64,000 nt of DNA from Alphaproteobacteria bacterium (GCA_018823745.1 JAHJHR010000002.1:124001-188000), one strand, 5' to 3'. Positions 20,228 to 29,878 are shown, counted from the first letter of the stretch. Notes: generated by a model not told the origin, from the letters alone. Numbers and translations are program-made.

Positions 20228-21607
20228 CTATTGAGCCGCCTGGACCCGCCGGTCGATGGTCCGGGATTCCTTCAGTTCCGCCGCCAGCAGGAAAGCCAGC
20301 TCCAGTGCCTGCGAGGCGTTGAGACGGGGATCGCAATGCGTGTGGTAACGGTCCTGCAAAGCTTCCTCGGTGATCGCCTGGGCGCCGCCGATGCATTCGG
20401 TGACGTCCTGGCCGGTCATCTCGAAATGCACGCCGCCGGCATGGGTGCCCTCGGCCTGGTGCACATCGAAGAAGCGCCGGACCTCGGTGAGAATCTGGTC
20501 CACCGGCCGGGTCTTGTAGCCGGTCGAGGATTTGATCGTGTTGCCATGCATCGGGTCGGACGACCAGACCACCTTGTGGCCCTCCCGCTCGACCGCGCGG
20601 ATCAGCGGCGGCAGGTGCTTTTCGACCTTGTCATGGCCCATGCGCGCGATCAGCGTCAGGCGGCCGGCCTCATTCGCCGGGTTCAGGATATCGATCAGCC
20701 GCAGCAGATCGTCGGTCGGCAGGCTGGGGCCGCATTTCAGGCCGATCGGGTTCTTGATGCCACGGCAGAATTCGACATGCCCGCCATCCGGCTGGCGCGT
20801 CCGGTCGCCGATCCACACCATATGGGCGGAGCAGTCATACCAGTCGCCCGTGGTTGAATCGACGCGGGTCAGCGCCTGTTCATAGGGCAGCAGCAGCGCC
20901 TCATGCGAGGTATAGAAATCGGTCTCGCGCATCTGCGGCACGCTGTCGGCGGTGATGCCGCAGGCATTCATGAAGGCCAGGCATTCATCGATCCGGTCGG
21001 CGATCTCGGCATAGCGCTCGCCTTGCGGGCTGCGCTCCACGAAGCCCAGATTCCAGCGATGCACCGAATGCAGATCGGCGAAGCCGCCCTGGCTGAAGGC
21101 GCGCAGCAGGTTCAGCGTCGATGCCGACTGGTTATAGGCGCGCAGCATGCGCTGCGGGTCGGGCTGACGGGCCTCGGCCTCGAACTCCATGCCATTGATG
21201 ATGTCGCCGAGATAGCTCGGCATCGACACGCCACCGATCTCCTCGGTGGGGGAGGAACGCGGCTTGGCGAACTGGCCGGCCAGACGGCCGACCTTCACCA
21301 CCGGCACGGCGCCGCCGAAGGTCAGCACCACCGCCATCTGCAACAGCACCTTGAAGGTGTCGCGGATATTGTTCGGATGGAATTCCTTGAAGCTCTCGGC
21401 GCAATCGCCGCCCTGCAGCAGGAAAGCCTTGCCTTCCGACACCTTGGCCAGCGCCTTTTTCAGCTTACGGGCCTCGCCGGCAAAAACCAGCGGCGGATAG
21501 ACCGAGAGTTGCTGTTCAGCAGCCGTCAGCGCCTCTGCATCCGGATAGGATGGCAGATGCTTTACCGGCATCGTGCGCCAATTCTCAGGCGACCATTTCT
21601 CGGTCAT
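20228..21607 (-). CDS. class II 3-deoxy-7-phosphoheptulonate synthase
   Basis: [80 protein letters not shown]. Confidence 0.95.
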   Translation of the reverse strand: MTEKWSPENWRTMPVKHLPSYPDAEALTAAEQQLSVYPPLVFAGEARKLKKALAKVSEGKAFLLQGGDCAESFKEFHPNNIRDTFKVLLQMAVVLTFGGAVPVVKVGRLAGQFAKPRSSPTEEIGGVSMPSYLGDIINGMEFEAEARQPDPQRMLRAYNQSASTLNLLRAFSQGGFADLHSVHRWNLGFVERSPQGERYAEIADRIDECLAFMNACGITADSVPQMRETDFYTSHEALLLPYEQALTRVDSTTGDWYDCSAHMVWIGDRTRQPDGGHVEFCRGIKNPIGLKCGPSLPTDDLLRLIDILNPANEAGRLTLIARMGHDKVEKHLPPLIRAVEREGHKVVWSSDPMHGNTIKSSTGYKTRPVDQILTEVRRFFDVHQAEGTHAGGVHFEMTGQDVTECIGGAQAITEEALQDRYHTHCDPRLNASQALELAFLLAAELKESRTIDRRVQAAQ

Positions 21608-21800
21608 GTCAGTACTCCCGCCGCAGAACGCAAAACGCGTTCCAGATTCCGTTCACCATGCCGTCACTCGGCATTTATCCACAAGTGGGGGGTCTTGTTT
21701 AGCAGCGTCAAGCCATGCATGCCAGAAAAACGGCGCGCTGCGGTGCCGGACAGGCGCAGGGGAGCCATGCCCCCAGGGGACTTGTAGCAGCCTTGAAGCC

Positions 21801-22148
21801 TCAGGGGTGCGGGTCTGGAAAGCCGTGGCGTTCCGACAGGGTGGCCAGAATGTCGTCCTTCCCGGCGACGAGGCTTCTCCCCCTGTAGGACCCGGTCGCG
21901 TGGACTGATGTCCCGCCCTCCGCCAGCACGAGCAGCGGCACGGACTGGTTTTCCGGCCCGGCCAGATCGATGACCGGCTGCCTGGGCCGGGGCCAGGCGA
22001 TCCGCACGACATCGAGGCGTTCGGCCAATTCCGGGAAGGACGCCAGAACACCCTCCATAAGCGCGCAGTGCCAGCAATAGAAGCGCTGGCCAGGATAGGC
22101 CGGGTCGGTGAAATCCGGGCGCAGCAGGAACAGCGTGTCGCGAATCAT
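21801..22148 (-). CDS. DUF3088-like small protein
   Basis: MIRDTLFLLRPDFTDPAYPGQRFYCWHCALMEGVLASFPELAERLDVVRIAWPRPR; divergent from the arsR-like gene. Confidence 0.65.
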   Translation of the reverse strand: MIRDTLFLLRPDFTDPAYPGQRFYCWHCALMEGVLASFPELAERLDVVRIAWPRPRQPVIDLAGPENQSVPLLVLAEGGTSVHATGSYRGRSLVAGKDDILATLSERHGFPDPHP

Positions 22149-22188
22149 CCTCACCCCCAGTCGCCTAAAACTGCGGTCATTTAAACAT

Positions 22189-22244
22189 TCAACAAAGTGG
22201 TTGACTATCGAAAAAACATCTTCATATTTAACCGTATGGTTGAA
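22189..22244. promoter_or_regulatory. candidate ArsR-type operators (two inverted repeats)
   Basis: TCAAC-AAAGTG-GTTGA (22189..22204) and TTtAACC-GTAT-GGTTgAA (22227..22244), the second spanning the ATG of the regulator. Confidence 0.55.
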
Positions 22245-22619
22245 CATGAAAACATACAGCTGGACACGGTGTTCCACGCTCTCGGCGATCCCACGCGGCG
22301 GCAGATGCTGCAGGCACTGGCCGGGGGTGAGCGCACAGTGAGCCAGCTGGCCGACCCCTTCGACATTTCGCTGGCGGCGGCCTCCAAGCACATCAAGGCA
22401 CTGGAAAGGGCCGGGCTGATCCGCCGCGAGGTGCGCGGCCGGACTCATCTCTGCCGCCTTGAGCCCGGACCGCTGGCCAGCGCGCATGAATGGCTGGGCT
22501 TCTACCAGCGCTTCTGGACCGAGCGTCTGGACATCCTTGAGCGCCTGCTGCGCGAGGAAGATGACCGCAAATCCCCCTTGCCCCCTACATCCAAGACCCC
22601 GGAAGGAGACGAAAAATGA
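22236..22619 (+). CDS. ArsR/SmtB-family winged-helix regulator
   Basis: MVEHENIQLDTVFHALGDPTRRQMLQALAGGERTVSQLADPFDISLAAASKHIKALERAGLIRREVRGRTHLCRL. Confidence 0.92.
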   Translation: MVEHENIQLDTVFHALGDPTRRQMLQALAGGERTVSQLADPFDISLAAASKHIKALERAGLIRREVRGRTHLCRLEPGPLASAHEWLGFYQRFWTERLDILERLLREEDDRKSPLPPTSKTPEGDEK

Positions 22620-23167
22620 GCGACACATTGACCCTGGATGCCTATGGCAGCCTGATCGAACCCGCCACGCTGAAGATCCAGCGTCTACTGCCCGGCCCTG
22701 CCGAGCGTATCTGGGCCTATCTGACGGAGAGCGATTTGCGCCGCCAGTGGCTGGCCTCGGGCGCGATGGAGAAGATGCCCGGCACCAGCTTCGAGTTTGT
22801 CTGGCGCAATGACGAGCTGACCGACCCGCCCGGCCAGCGACCGGCGGATATGTCCGGCGAGCACCGGATGACCTGCACCATCACCGAGTGCGACGCGCCG
22901 CACCGTCTGGTCATCACCTGGGGCGAGAAGCAGACCGGCGAGGTCACCTTCGAGCTGGAGAAGATGGGCGACAAGGTGATGCTGACCATCATCCACCGCC
23001 GCGTCCCCAGCCGGGACATCCTGCTGAACGTCTCCTCCGGCTGGCATGCGCATCTCGACGTGCTGGTCGCCCGCCTGACCGGCACGACCCCCGCGCCGCA
23101 TTGGGACCACTGGGCATATTTGCGCGTGGAGTATGACAAGCGCCTGCCGGCCTGCCCGGGAAACTGA
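22616..23167 (+). CDS. SRPBCC/AHSA1-family protein
   Basis: IQRLLPGPAERIWAYLTESDLRRQWLASGAMEKMPGTSFEFVWRND; overlaps the arsR-like gene by 4 nt. Confidence 0.88.
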   Translation: MSDTLTLDAYGSLIEPATLKIQRLLPGPAERIWAYLTESDLRRQWLASGAMEKMPGTSFEFVWRNDELTDPPGQRPADMSGEHRMTCTITECDAPHRLVITWGEKQTGEVTFELEKMGDKVMLTIIHRRVPSRDILLNVSSGWHAHLDVLVARLTGTTPAPHWDHWAYLRVEYDKRLPACPGN

Positions 23168-23179
23168 ATACAAAGCTTC

Positions 23180-23278
23180 TGTCACCCCCGGGCTTGACCC
23201 AGGGGTCCAGGGGCGGTGCCCTGCCTGTGACGTCTCAGCAAGCCGCGCTGGATTGCCGGGTCAAGCCCGGCAATGACA
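23180..23278. repeat. palindromic intergenic repeat (family A)
   Basis: CCGGGCTTGACCC (23188..23200) and GGGTCAAGCCCGG (23258..23270), perfect 13-bp inverted arms, flanked by TGTCA...TGACA. Confidence 0.7.
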
Positions 23279-23354
23279 GCATAATTGCAGTCATACGGAG
23301 GCTCCCCCACGCTTGACAGGCCCTGGCTCCCTGAGTACCGTCCGCCCCGTCATT

Positions 23355-23507
23355 GGGGAGTAGCCGTCCCCCTTTCGCGGAAACGCGGTTGAGGGGAGGT
23401 CGCGTCAACAGACTTGGCATTGCCTGCAAAGGCGGTGACATGGCGCGAACAGCCAGCGGAGCCGGATTAGCCGGTCCCCCGCACCCGGTTTGGCGAGACC
23501 TTTGGCA
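23355..23507 (+). ncRNA. yybP-ykoY family (manganese) riboswitch, candidate
   Basis: GGGGAGTAGCCGTCCCC at the 5' end and GGCGAGACCTTTGGCA at the 3' end, the conserved internal-loop segments of the family, about 80 nt upstream of a TMEM165/GDT1 ORF. Confidence 0.82.
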
Positions 23508-23585
23508 TCGACAGCCGCGAACCCGGGTCGGGACGGCGGGCTGACGATGTCGAAGTGTGTCCGCCGTCCGACCCGATGCGACTTC

Positions 23586-24155
23586 ATGGAAGCCTTTCTC
23601 GTTTCGACCGGTGTGGTCGCGCTTGCCGAAATCGGTGACAAGACCCAGTTGCTGGCTCTGTTGCTGGCGGCCCGCTATCGCCAGCCGGTACCAATCCTGC
23701 TGGGGATCTTTGTTGCCACTTTGGCCAATCACGCCCTGGCCGGCCTGTCCGGCGCCTGGCTTGCCAGCCTGTTCGAGCCGGCTTTGCTGCGCTGGATCAT
23801 CGGCCTGTCCTTCCTGGCCGTGGCCGGCTGGATGCTGATACCCGACAAGCTCGACGAGGATGATTCGCCGCGCCTCGGCCGGAGCGCCTTCATCGCCGCA
23901 ACGGTCTCGATGTTCCTGGCCGAGATGGGCGACAAGACGCAGATCGCCACCATCGTGCTGGGGGCGCGCTTCGATGCGCTGGTCGCCGTGGTCGCCGGCA
24001 CCACGCTGGGCATGATGATCGCCAATGCCCCGGCCGTGCTGCTGGGCGAGGCCGCCGCCCGGCATGTGCCGCTGAAGCTGGTGCATGGTGCCGCCGCCGC
24101 AATTTTCGCGGTGGTCGGCATCACTGTCCTGCTTGGCTTCGGCACCCTGTCGTGA
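23586..24155 (+). CDS. TMEM165/GDT1 (UPF0016) family cation transporter, probable Mn2+ exporter
   Basis: MEAFLVSTGVVALAEIGDKTQLLALLLA and second copy FLAEMGDKTQIATIVLGA: the paired E-x-G-D-K-T-Q motifs of the family; alternative in-frame ATG at 23547. Confidence 0.92.
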   Translation: MEAFLVSTGVVALAEIGDKTQLLALLLAARYRQPVPILLGIFVATLANHALAGLSGAWLASLFEPALLRWIIGLSFLAVAGWMLIPDKLDEDDSPRLGRSAFIAATVSMFLAEMGDKTQIATIVLGARFDALVAVVAGTTLGMMIANAPAVLLGEAAARHVPLKLVHGAAAAIFAVVGITVLLGFGTLS

Positions 24156-24201
24156 CAGGCTGTCAAAGTAATCATCTATCCTTACAGCTTGGAGACCAAT
24201 C

Positions 24202-24501
24202 ATGGCCGATTATCCTGCCGCGACCGCAACCCAACAGGCGGATAACGAGCGGGTCTGCGTGACCGAATGGCGCTTTCCGCCGGGCCATGCGACGGGCTGG
24301 CATCGCCATGGCTATGACTATGTCGTGGTGCCGATGACCGATGGCGTGCTGACGCTGCAGCACCCGGACGGCACGACCACCGAGGGGCCGATCACCATGG
24401 GTCAGTCCTATTACCGGAAATCCGGCGTCGAGCACGATGTCATCAACCTGACCGACCGCGAGATCGTCTTCGTCGAGATCGAGTTCAAGACGCCGGGCTG
24501 A
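24202..24501 (+). CDS. cupin domain-containing protein
   Basis: VTEWRFPPGHATGWHRHGYDYVVVPMTDGVLTLQHPDG. Confidence 0.8.
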   Translation: MADYPAATATQQADNERVCVTEWRFPPGHATGWHRHGYDYVVVPMTDGVLTLQHPDGTTTEGPITMGQSYYRKSGVEHDVINLTDREIVFVEIEFKTPG

Positions 24502-24625
24502 TCCGCTTTTCTGCCGTTTCTGCTAGAGCCGCCTGCCCCCGGAATGCCCGGTCCGGCAGGCGGCTTTGACATTAGTTAAATATGTTGATATCAACTCTTA
24601 TTATTTGAAGCAGGAGTTGAACGTG

Positions 24626-25123
24626 ATGAGCCCATTGGACGACAAGCCCTCGACGAGCGTCACCCAGCATTTGTGGTTCGAGAAGGACATGGAGGCGGCG
24701 ATCCGCTTCTACACGGACCTCATTCCCGGTTCGTCGATCAGCTGGATCTCGGCCCTGCCGGCCGAGTCGCCCAGCGGTCCGGCGAACAGCGTGCGCCTGG
24801 CCGGCTTCACCCTCGGCGACCAGCGTTACCAGGCTATTGAGGCCGGGCCGCTCGACCCGTTCAACCACAGCTTTTCGATCATGCTCACCTGCGACGACCA
24901 GCCGGAGATCGACCGGTTGTGGGAGGCGCTGAAACAGGGCGGCAGCGTCGAGCAATGCGGCTGGCTGCGCGACCGCTGGGGCCTGTCCTGGCAGATCGTG
25001 CCCCGGCGGCTGGGCGCGCTGATGAGCGATCCCGATCCGGATAAGGCCCGCCGTGTCGCCGAGGCGATGCTGGGCATGGTGAAATTCGACATTGCCGGGC
25101 TGGAGGCCGCAGCGGCCGGCTGA
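24626..25123 (+). CDS. VOC-family (PhnB-like) protein
   Basis: VTQHLWFEKDMEAAIRFYTDLIPGSSISWI...WGLSWQIVPRRLGALMSDPDPDKARRVAEAMLGM. Confidence 0.9.
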   Translation: MSPLDDKPSTSVTQHLWFEKDMEAAIRFYTDLIPGSSISWISALPAESPSGPANSVRLAGFTLGDQRYQAIEAGPLDPFNHSFSIMLTCDDQPEIDRLWEALKQGGSVEQCGWLRDRWGLSWQIVPRRLGALMSDPDPDKARRVAEAMLGMVKFDIAGLEAAAAG

Positions 25124-25126
25124 TGC

Positions 25127-26011
25127 CTACCGCGCCAGAACCCGGCCCGCAACGGCGTCCAGCCTGGCCACCAGCGCCGGATCGCGTTTCTCTGGTGCGG
25201 TGATCAGCGCATGGTCGAGGGCGGTGTGGCAGCCTTTGGCGCATAGCCCGTCGCGGCCCTGCAGCAGCGGCACGGCAGCCCGCACCAGGCTGCGGGCGCG
25301 GTCGGCATTGGCGAAGAGCACCTTCACCACCTGCTCGACCGTCACATGGTCATGGTCCGGGTGCCAGCAGTCGAAATCCGTGACCATGGCGATGCTAGCG
25401 TAGCAAAGCTCGGCCTCGCGGGCCAGCTTCGCCTCGGGCATGTTGGTCATGCCGATCACGTCGCAGCCCCAGCCGCGATACAGCCGGCTTTCCGCCAGAG
25501 TAGAGAATTGCGGCCCCTCCATCGCCAGATAGGTGCCGCCCTCCACCATATCCACGCCGGCCGCCTGTGCTGCCTGCAGCAGATGCCCGCCGAGCCGCCC
25601 GCAGGTCGGATGGGCGACCGATACATGGGCGACGCAGCCCTCGCCGAAGAAGCTTTTCTCCCGTGCGAAGGTGCGGTCGATATACTGGTCCACCAGCACG
25701 AAACGCCCCGGCGGCAGATCCTCGCGCAGGCTGCCCACGGCGGAGAGCGAGATGATCTCGGTCACGCCGGACCGCTTCAGCGCATCGATATTGGCGCGGT
25801 AATTGATGGTCGTCGGGCTGTGCGGATGACCGCGCCCATGGCGCGGCAGGAAGACCACCGGCGCGCCATCCAGCCGGGCGAACAGCAGATCGTCGGAGGG
25901 CGGGCCCCAGGGTGTATCGACCCGGCGCCATTCCTTGTCGGTCAGCCCCTCCAGATCATAGACCCCGCTGCCGCCGATAATGCCGATGACCGGCTGATGT
26001 CCCTGAATCAT
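25127..26011 (-). CDS. mtnP: S-methyl-5'-thioadenosine phosphorylase
   Basis: IGIIGGSGVYDLEGL, PRHGRGHPHSPTTINYRANI, TYLAMEGPQFSTLAESRLYRGWGCDVIGMTNMPEAKLAREAELCYA. Confidence 0.93.
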   Translation of the reverse strand: MIQGHQPVIGIIGGSGVYDLEGLTDKEWRRVDTPWGPPSDDLLFARLDGAPVVFLPRHGRGHPHSPTTINYRANIDALKRSGVTEIISLSAVGSLREDLPPGRFVLVDQYIDRTFAREKSFFGEGCVAHVSVAHPTCGRLGGHLLQAAQAAGVDMVEGGTYLAMEGPQFSTLAESRLYRGWGCDVIGMTNMPEAKLAREAELCYASIAMVTDFDCWHPDHDHVTVEQVVKVLFANADRARSLVRAAVPLLQGRDGLCAKGCHTALDHALITAPEKRDPALVARLDAVAGRVLAR

Positions 26012-26205
26012 TGCCCTGCCCTGCTGGTTACGTCCGTCTTTCTTCCTTCATAATCGCACACTCCCTGCCGCGACACCCTAAAGGGCGCGCGAAATGGCGC
26101 CGGCGTAACAATATTGCGCAACCCCCTCCTGCTCGCGTCATGTCTGGCAATATCCGGATGGCTTCGCCATATTCTTCTGATTGATTTCTAGCAGGAGAGA
26201 CACCC

Positions 26206-28599
26206 ATGGCCAGCAAGGCGGAGCTGACGCTGATCTCGACCGGAGCCCAGGATGCCCCGGCCGACAGGCTGGCCTATCTGAAGGCGCTGGAGCGCCGCGT
26301 GCTGTGGCTGTCGCATTGGCTGATCCATAACGCCAACCACATCCGCCCGTCCCGCGACGGGCTGAAGGTCGGCGGCCATCAGGCCTCCTCGGCCTCTGTG
26401 GCGACACTGATGACCGCGCTGTATTTCGACATTCTGCGCCCCGAGGACCGGGTGGCGGTAAAGCCGCATGCCAGCCCGATCTTCCATGCCATCCAGTATC
26501 TGATGAGCCGGCAGGATCGCGACGCGCTGGAGAATTTCCGCGCACTCGGCGGCGCGCAATCCTACCCGTCGCGCACCAAGGACAAGGACGAGGTGGATTT
26601 CTCCACCGGCTCCGTCGGCCTCGGCGTGGCGATGACGCTGTTCGGCTCGATCACCCAGGATTATGTGCGCCAGCATTTCCCGGAAAAGGAAAAGGCTGCC
26701 AAGCCGGGCCGGATGATCGCCGTGATGGGCGATGCCGAGCTGGATGAGGGCAATATCTACGAGGCCCTGCTGGAAGGCTGGAAATACGACATCCGCAATA
26801 CCTGGTGGGTGATCGACTATAACCGCCAGAGCCTGGACGGCGTGGTGAACGACCAGCTGTTCCAGAAGATCAAGGGCTTCTTCGCCGCCGTCGGCTGGAA
26901 GGTCGTGGTCATCAAATACGGCATGCTGCTGGAAGAAGCCTTCAAGAAGCCGGGCGGCGACGCGCTGCGCGGCTGGATCGATGATTGCCCGAATGATCTC
27001 TATTCCGCGCTGGTCTACAAGGGCCAGAACGGCGATCCCAGCGGCTGGCGCAAGCATGTGCTGGCCGATCTGGCCGGGCATAACGGCATTCCGCAGCTTC
27101 TCGCCGAGTATGATGATGACGGGTTGCACAAGCTGATGACCAATCTGGGCGGCAATGACATGGCCGCCGTGCTGGAAGGCTTTGCCCAGGCCGAGGACGA
27201 TCTGCCGCATTGCTTCATCGCCTATACCATCAAGGGCGCGCAGACACCGCAGGCCGGCCATAAGGACAATCATGCCGGGCTGATGAGCGTGGAGCAGATG
27301 GACAGCTTCAAAAGCCAGATGGGCATCGCCGATGGCGCGGAATGGGAACCGCTGGACGACCGCGATCTGCCGATCGCCAAGCTGCAGGATTTCATCGCCA
27401 AAGCCCCCTTCAACCAGCCGGGCAGCCGTATCAAGGAAAGCGCCCCGGTCGCCATGCCGGATGATTTTCCGACCGTGAAGGCCGACCGAATTTCGACCCA
27501 GGCGGCCTTCGGCCATATCCTGAACGCCCTCGGCAAGGGCCAGAGCGATCTGGGCGGGCGCATCGTCTCGACCTCGCCTGACGTCACCGTCTCGACCAAT
27601 CTGGGCGCCTGGGTGAACCAGCGCGGCATCTTCAGCCGCCGGGCGCGCGACGATATCTTCCGCACGGAAAAGGTGGTCTCGGCGCAGAAATGGGCGCGCT
27701 CCCTGACCGGCCAGCATATCGAGCTGGGCATCGCCGAGAATAATCTGTTCATCATGCTGGCGGCCCTCGGCCTTGCCGGGCCGCTGTTCGGCGAGAAGCT
27801 GCTGCCGGTCGGCACGCTGTACGACCCCTTCATCGCGCGCGGCCTCGATGCGCTGAACTATGCCTGCTACCAGGATGCCCGCTTCATGCTGGTTTCCACC
27901 CCGTCGGGCATTACTCTGGCGCCGGAGGGCGGGGCGCATCAGTCGATTTCCACCCCGCTGATCGGCATGGGCCAGCCCGGCCTGACCTATTTCGAACCGG
28001 CCTATGCCGACGAGCTGGCGGCGATCATGCGCTGGGGCTTCGGCCATATGCAGGCGGCCGATGGCGGCTCGCTCTATCTGCGGCTCTCGACGCGCGGGCT
28101 GGACCAGCCGCAACGCCCGCTTGCCGGTGATTTCGCCGATCAAGTCGTGGCCGGTGCCTATTGGCTGGTCGAACCCTCGGCCGACTCCGAAGCGGCACTG
28201 GTCTATTGCGGTGCCGTGGCCCCGGAAGTGATGGAGGCGCATGCCGCGCTGGCCGAGGATATGCCCGGCCTGGGCGTGCTGGCCGTCACCTCGCCGGACC
28301 GGCTCTATACCGACTGGCACAGGCAGACTGAGGCGCGGCGCAAGGGCCAGCCGGTGCAGCCGACCCATCTCGACCGGCTACTGGCACAGGCACCGGCTGC
28401 TTCGCTGGTGACAGCGCATGACAGCCACCCCGCCGCCCTGTCCTGGATCGGTTCTGCGTCCAACCGGCCGGTGCAGTCGCTCGGCGTCACCAAATTCGGC
28501 CAGTCTGCCGACCTGCCCGACCTCTACCGCGTCCACGGGCTGGATGCCGACGCCATCATCGACGCGGTGGCAACCGCGTGTCTGGGGCGTCTGAACTGA
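26206..28599 (+). CDS. transketolase / pyruvate dehydrogenase E1-like thiamine diphosphate enzyme
   Basis: 797 aa; GGHQASSASVATLMTALYFDILRPEDRVAVKPHASP, VMGDAELDEGNIYEALLEGWKYDIRNTWWVIDYNRQSLDG. Confidence 0.85.
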   Translation: MASKAELTLISTGAQDAPADRLAYLKALERRVLWLSHWLIHNANHIRPSRDGLKVGGHQASSASVATLMTALYFDILRPEDRVAVKPHASPIFHAIQYLMSRQDRDALENFRALGGAQSYPSRTKDKDEVDFSTGSVGLGVAMTLFGSITQDYVRQHFPEKEKAAKPGRMIAVMGDAELDEGNIYEALLEGWKYDIRNTWWVIDYNRQSLDGVVNDQLFQKIKGFFAAVGWKVVVIKYGMLLEEAFKKPGGDALRGWIDDCPNDLYSALVYKGQNGDPSGWRKHVLADLAGHNGIPQLLAEYDDDGLHKLMTNLGGNDMAAVLEGFAQAEDDLPHCFIAYTIKGAQTPQAGHKDNHAGLMSVEQMDSFKSQMGIADGAEWEPLDDRDLPIAKLQDFIAKAPFNQPGSRIKESAPVAMPDDFPTVKADRISTQAAFGHILNALGKGQSDLGGRIVSTSPDVTVSTNLGAWVNQRGIFSRRARDDIFRTEKVVSAQKWARSLTGQHIELGIAENNLFIMLAALGLAGPLFGEKLLPVGTLYDPFIARGLDALNYACYQDARFMLVSTPSGITLAPEGGAHQSISTPLIGMGQPGLTYFEPAYADELAAIMRWGFGHMQAADGGSLYLRLSTRGLDQPQRPLAGDFADQVVAGAYWLVEPSADSEAALVYCGAVAPEVMEAHAALAEDMPGLGVLAVTSPDRLYTDWHRQTEARRKGQPVQPTHLDRLLAQAPAASLVTAHDSHPAALSWIGSASNRPVQSLGVTKFGQSADLPDLYRVHGLDADAIIDAVATACLGRLN

Positions 28600-28614
28600 G
28601 CGTGCCGCCGAACC

Positions 28615-28648
28615 CTTCGAGACGCCGGCATACGCCGTCGTCTCGAAG
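28615..28648. repeat. palindromic intergenic repeat (family B)
   Basis: CTTCGAGACG...CGTCTCGAAG perfect 10-bp arms; same arms as at 62191..62298. Confidence 0.65.
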
Positions 28649-28705
28649 CATAGGGCCGGCCACTCGAACACCGCTTCCCTTGGCTTTCGCCCGCCGAAAT
28701 GCTAC

Positions 28706-28742
28706 GTCTGACCTGTAACAAGAACTTACAAATAAGTCAGAC
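28706..28742. promoter_or_regulatory. inverted repeat upstream of ald, candidate operator
   Basis: GTCTGAC ... GTCAGAC separated by a 23-nt AT-rich spacer, ending 17 bp before the ald ATG. Confidence 0.35.
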
Positions 28743-28759
28743 CAAGGGAGTTGCCTGCC

Positions 28760-29878
28760 ATGCTTGTCGGTGTGCCGAAGGAAGTAAAAATCCATGAATA
28801 CCGGGTCGGGCTGGTGCCCTCCTCGGTGCGCGAGCTGGTCGAGTATGGGCATGAGGTCGTCGTCGAGACCATGGCCGGCCACGGCATCGGCTTTGACGAT
28901 GCGGATTACATGGCCGCCGGGGCAACGATCCTCGGCAGCGCCGCTGACATCTTCGCCAAAGCCGAGATGATCGTGAAGGTGAAGGAGCCGCAACCCGCCG
29001 AGTACAAGCTGCTGCGCGAGGGCCAGCTGCTCTTCACCTATCTCCATCTCGCCCCTGACCCCGTGCAGACCAGAGGGCTGATGGAGTCGGGCTGCATTGC
29101 CATCGCCTATGAGACGGTGACCAACCAGCGCGGCGGGCTGCCGCTGCTCTCGCCGATGAGCGAGGTGGCCGGGCGCATGTCGATCCAGGTCGGCGCGCAT
29201 TGCCTGGAGAAGGAACGCGGCGGGGCCGGCATTCTGCTGGGCGGCGTGCCCGGCGTGCCGGCGGCCAAGGTGACCGTGCTGGGCGGCGGCGTCGCCGGCA
29301 CCAATGCGGCGCGCATGGCGATGGGGCTGGAGGCGCATGTCATCGTCATCGACAAGAGCCTGGACCGGCTCTACCAGCTCGACGAGCGCTTCGGCGCGGA
29401 ACTGCACACCATCTTCGCGACGCGCGACGCCATCGAGCAGCATGTGCTGTCCAGCGACCTCGTCATCGGTGCCGCCCTGGTGCCGGGTGCCGCCGCACCG
29501 AAGCTGGTGACCGCCGACATGGTGAAGCGCATGAAGCGCGGCTCTGTGCTGGTGGATATTTCCATCGACCAGGGTGGATGCTTCGAGACCTCGCGCCCTA
29601 CCACCCATGCCGATCCCACCTATGTGGTGGACGAGGTGGTGCATTACTGCGTCACCAACATGCCGGGTGCGGTCGCCCGCACCTCCACCGTGGCGCTGAA
29701 CAACGCCACTTTGCCCTTCGCCTTGGCGCTGGCCAACAAGGGCTACCGCAAGGCGCTGGCCGACGATGCGCATCTGCGCAACGGCCTGAACGTGCATACC
29801 GGCCGGGTCACCTACAAGGCCGTGGCAGACGCGCTGAAACTGCCCTATACCCCGGCCGAAGACGCGCTGGCGCTCTAG
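28760..29878 (+). CDS. ald: alanine dehydrogenase
   Basis: [80 protein letters not shown]. Confidence 0.95.
   Translation: MLVGVPKEVKIHEYRVGLVPSSVRELVEYGHEVVVETMAGHGIGFDDADYMAAGATILGSAADIFAKAEMIVKVKEPQPAEYKLLREGQLLFTYLHLAPDPVQTRGLMESGCIAIAYETVTNQRGGLPLLSPMSEVAGRMSIQVGAHCLEKERGGAGILLGGVPGVPAAKVTVLGGGVAGTNAARMAMGLEAHVIVIDKSLDRLYQLDERFGAELHTIFATRDAIEQHVLSSDLVIGAALVPGAAAPKLVTADMVKRMKRGSVLVDISIDQGGCFETSRPTTHADPTYVVDEVVHYCVTNMPGAVARTSTVALNNATLPFALALANKGYRKALADDAHLRNGLNVHTGRVTYKAVADALKLPYTPAEDALAL

Noticed and set aside
21624-21645. GAACGC-AAAAC-GCGTTC hairpin before the class II DAHP synthase and a short upstream peptide reading (MHGLTLLNKTPHLWINAE), considered as an amino-acid attenuator
   Set aside because: Only one Trp codon, no Trp/Phe/Tyr run, no T tract and no convincing alternative pairing.
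26188-28368. 726-aa minus-strand ORF opposite the transketolase-like gene
   Set aside because: Antisense artefact; composition typical of shadow ORFs (AEG/H/Q/R-rich).
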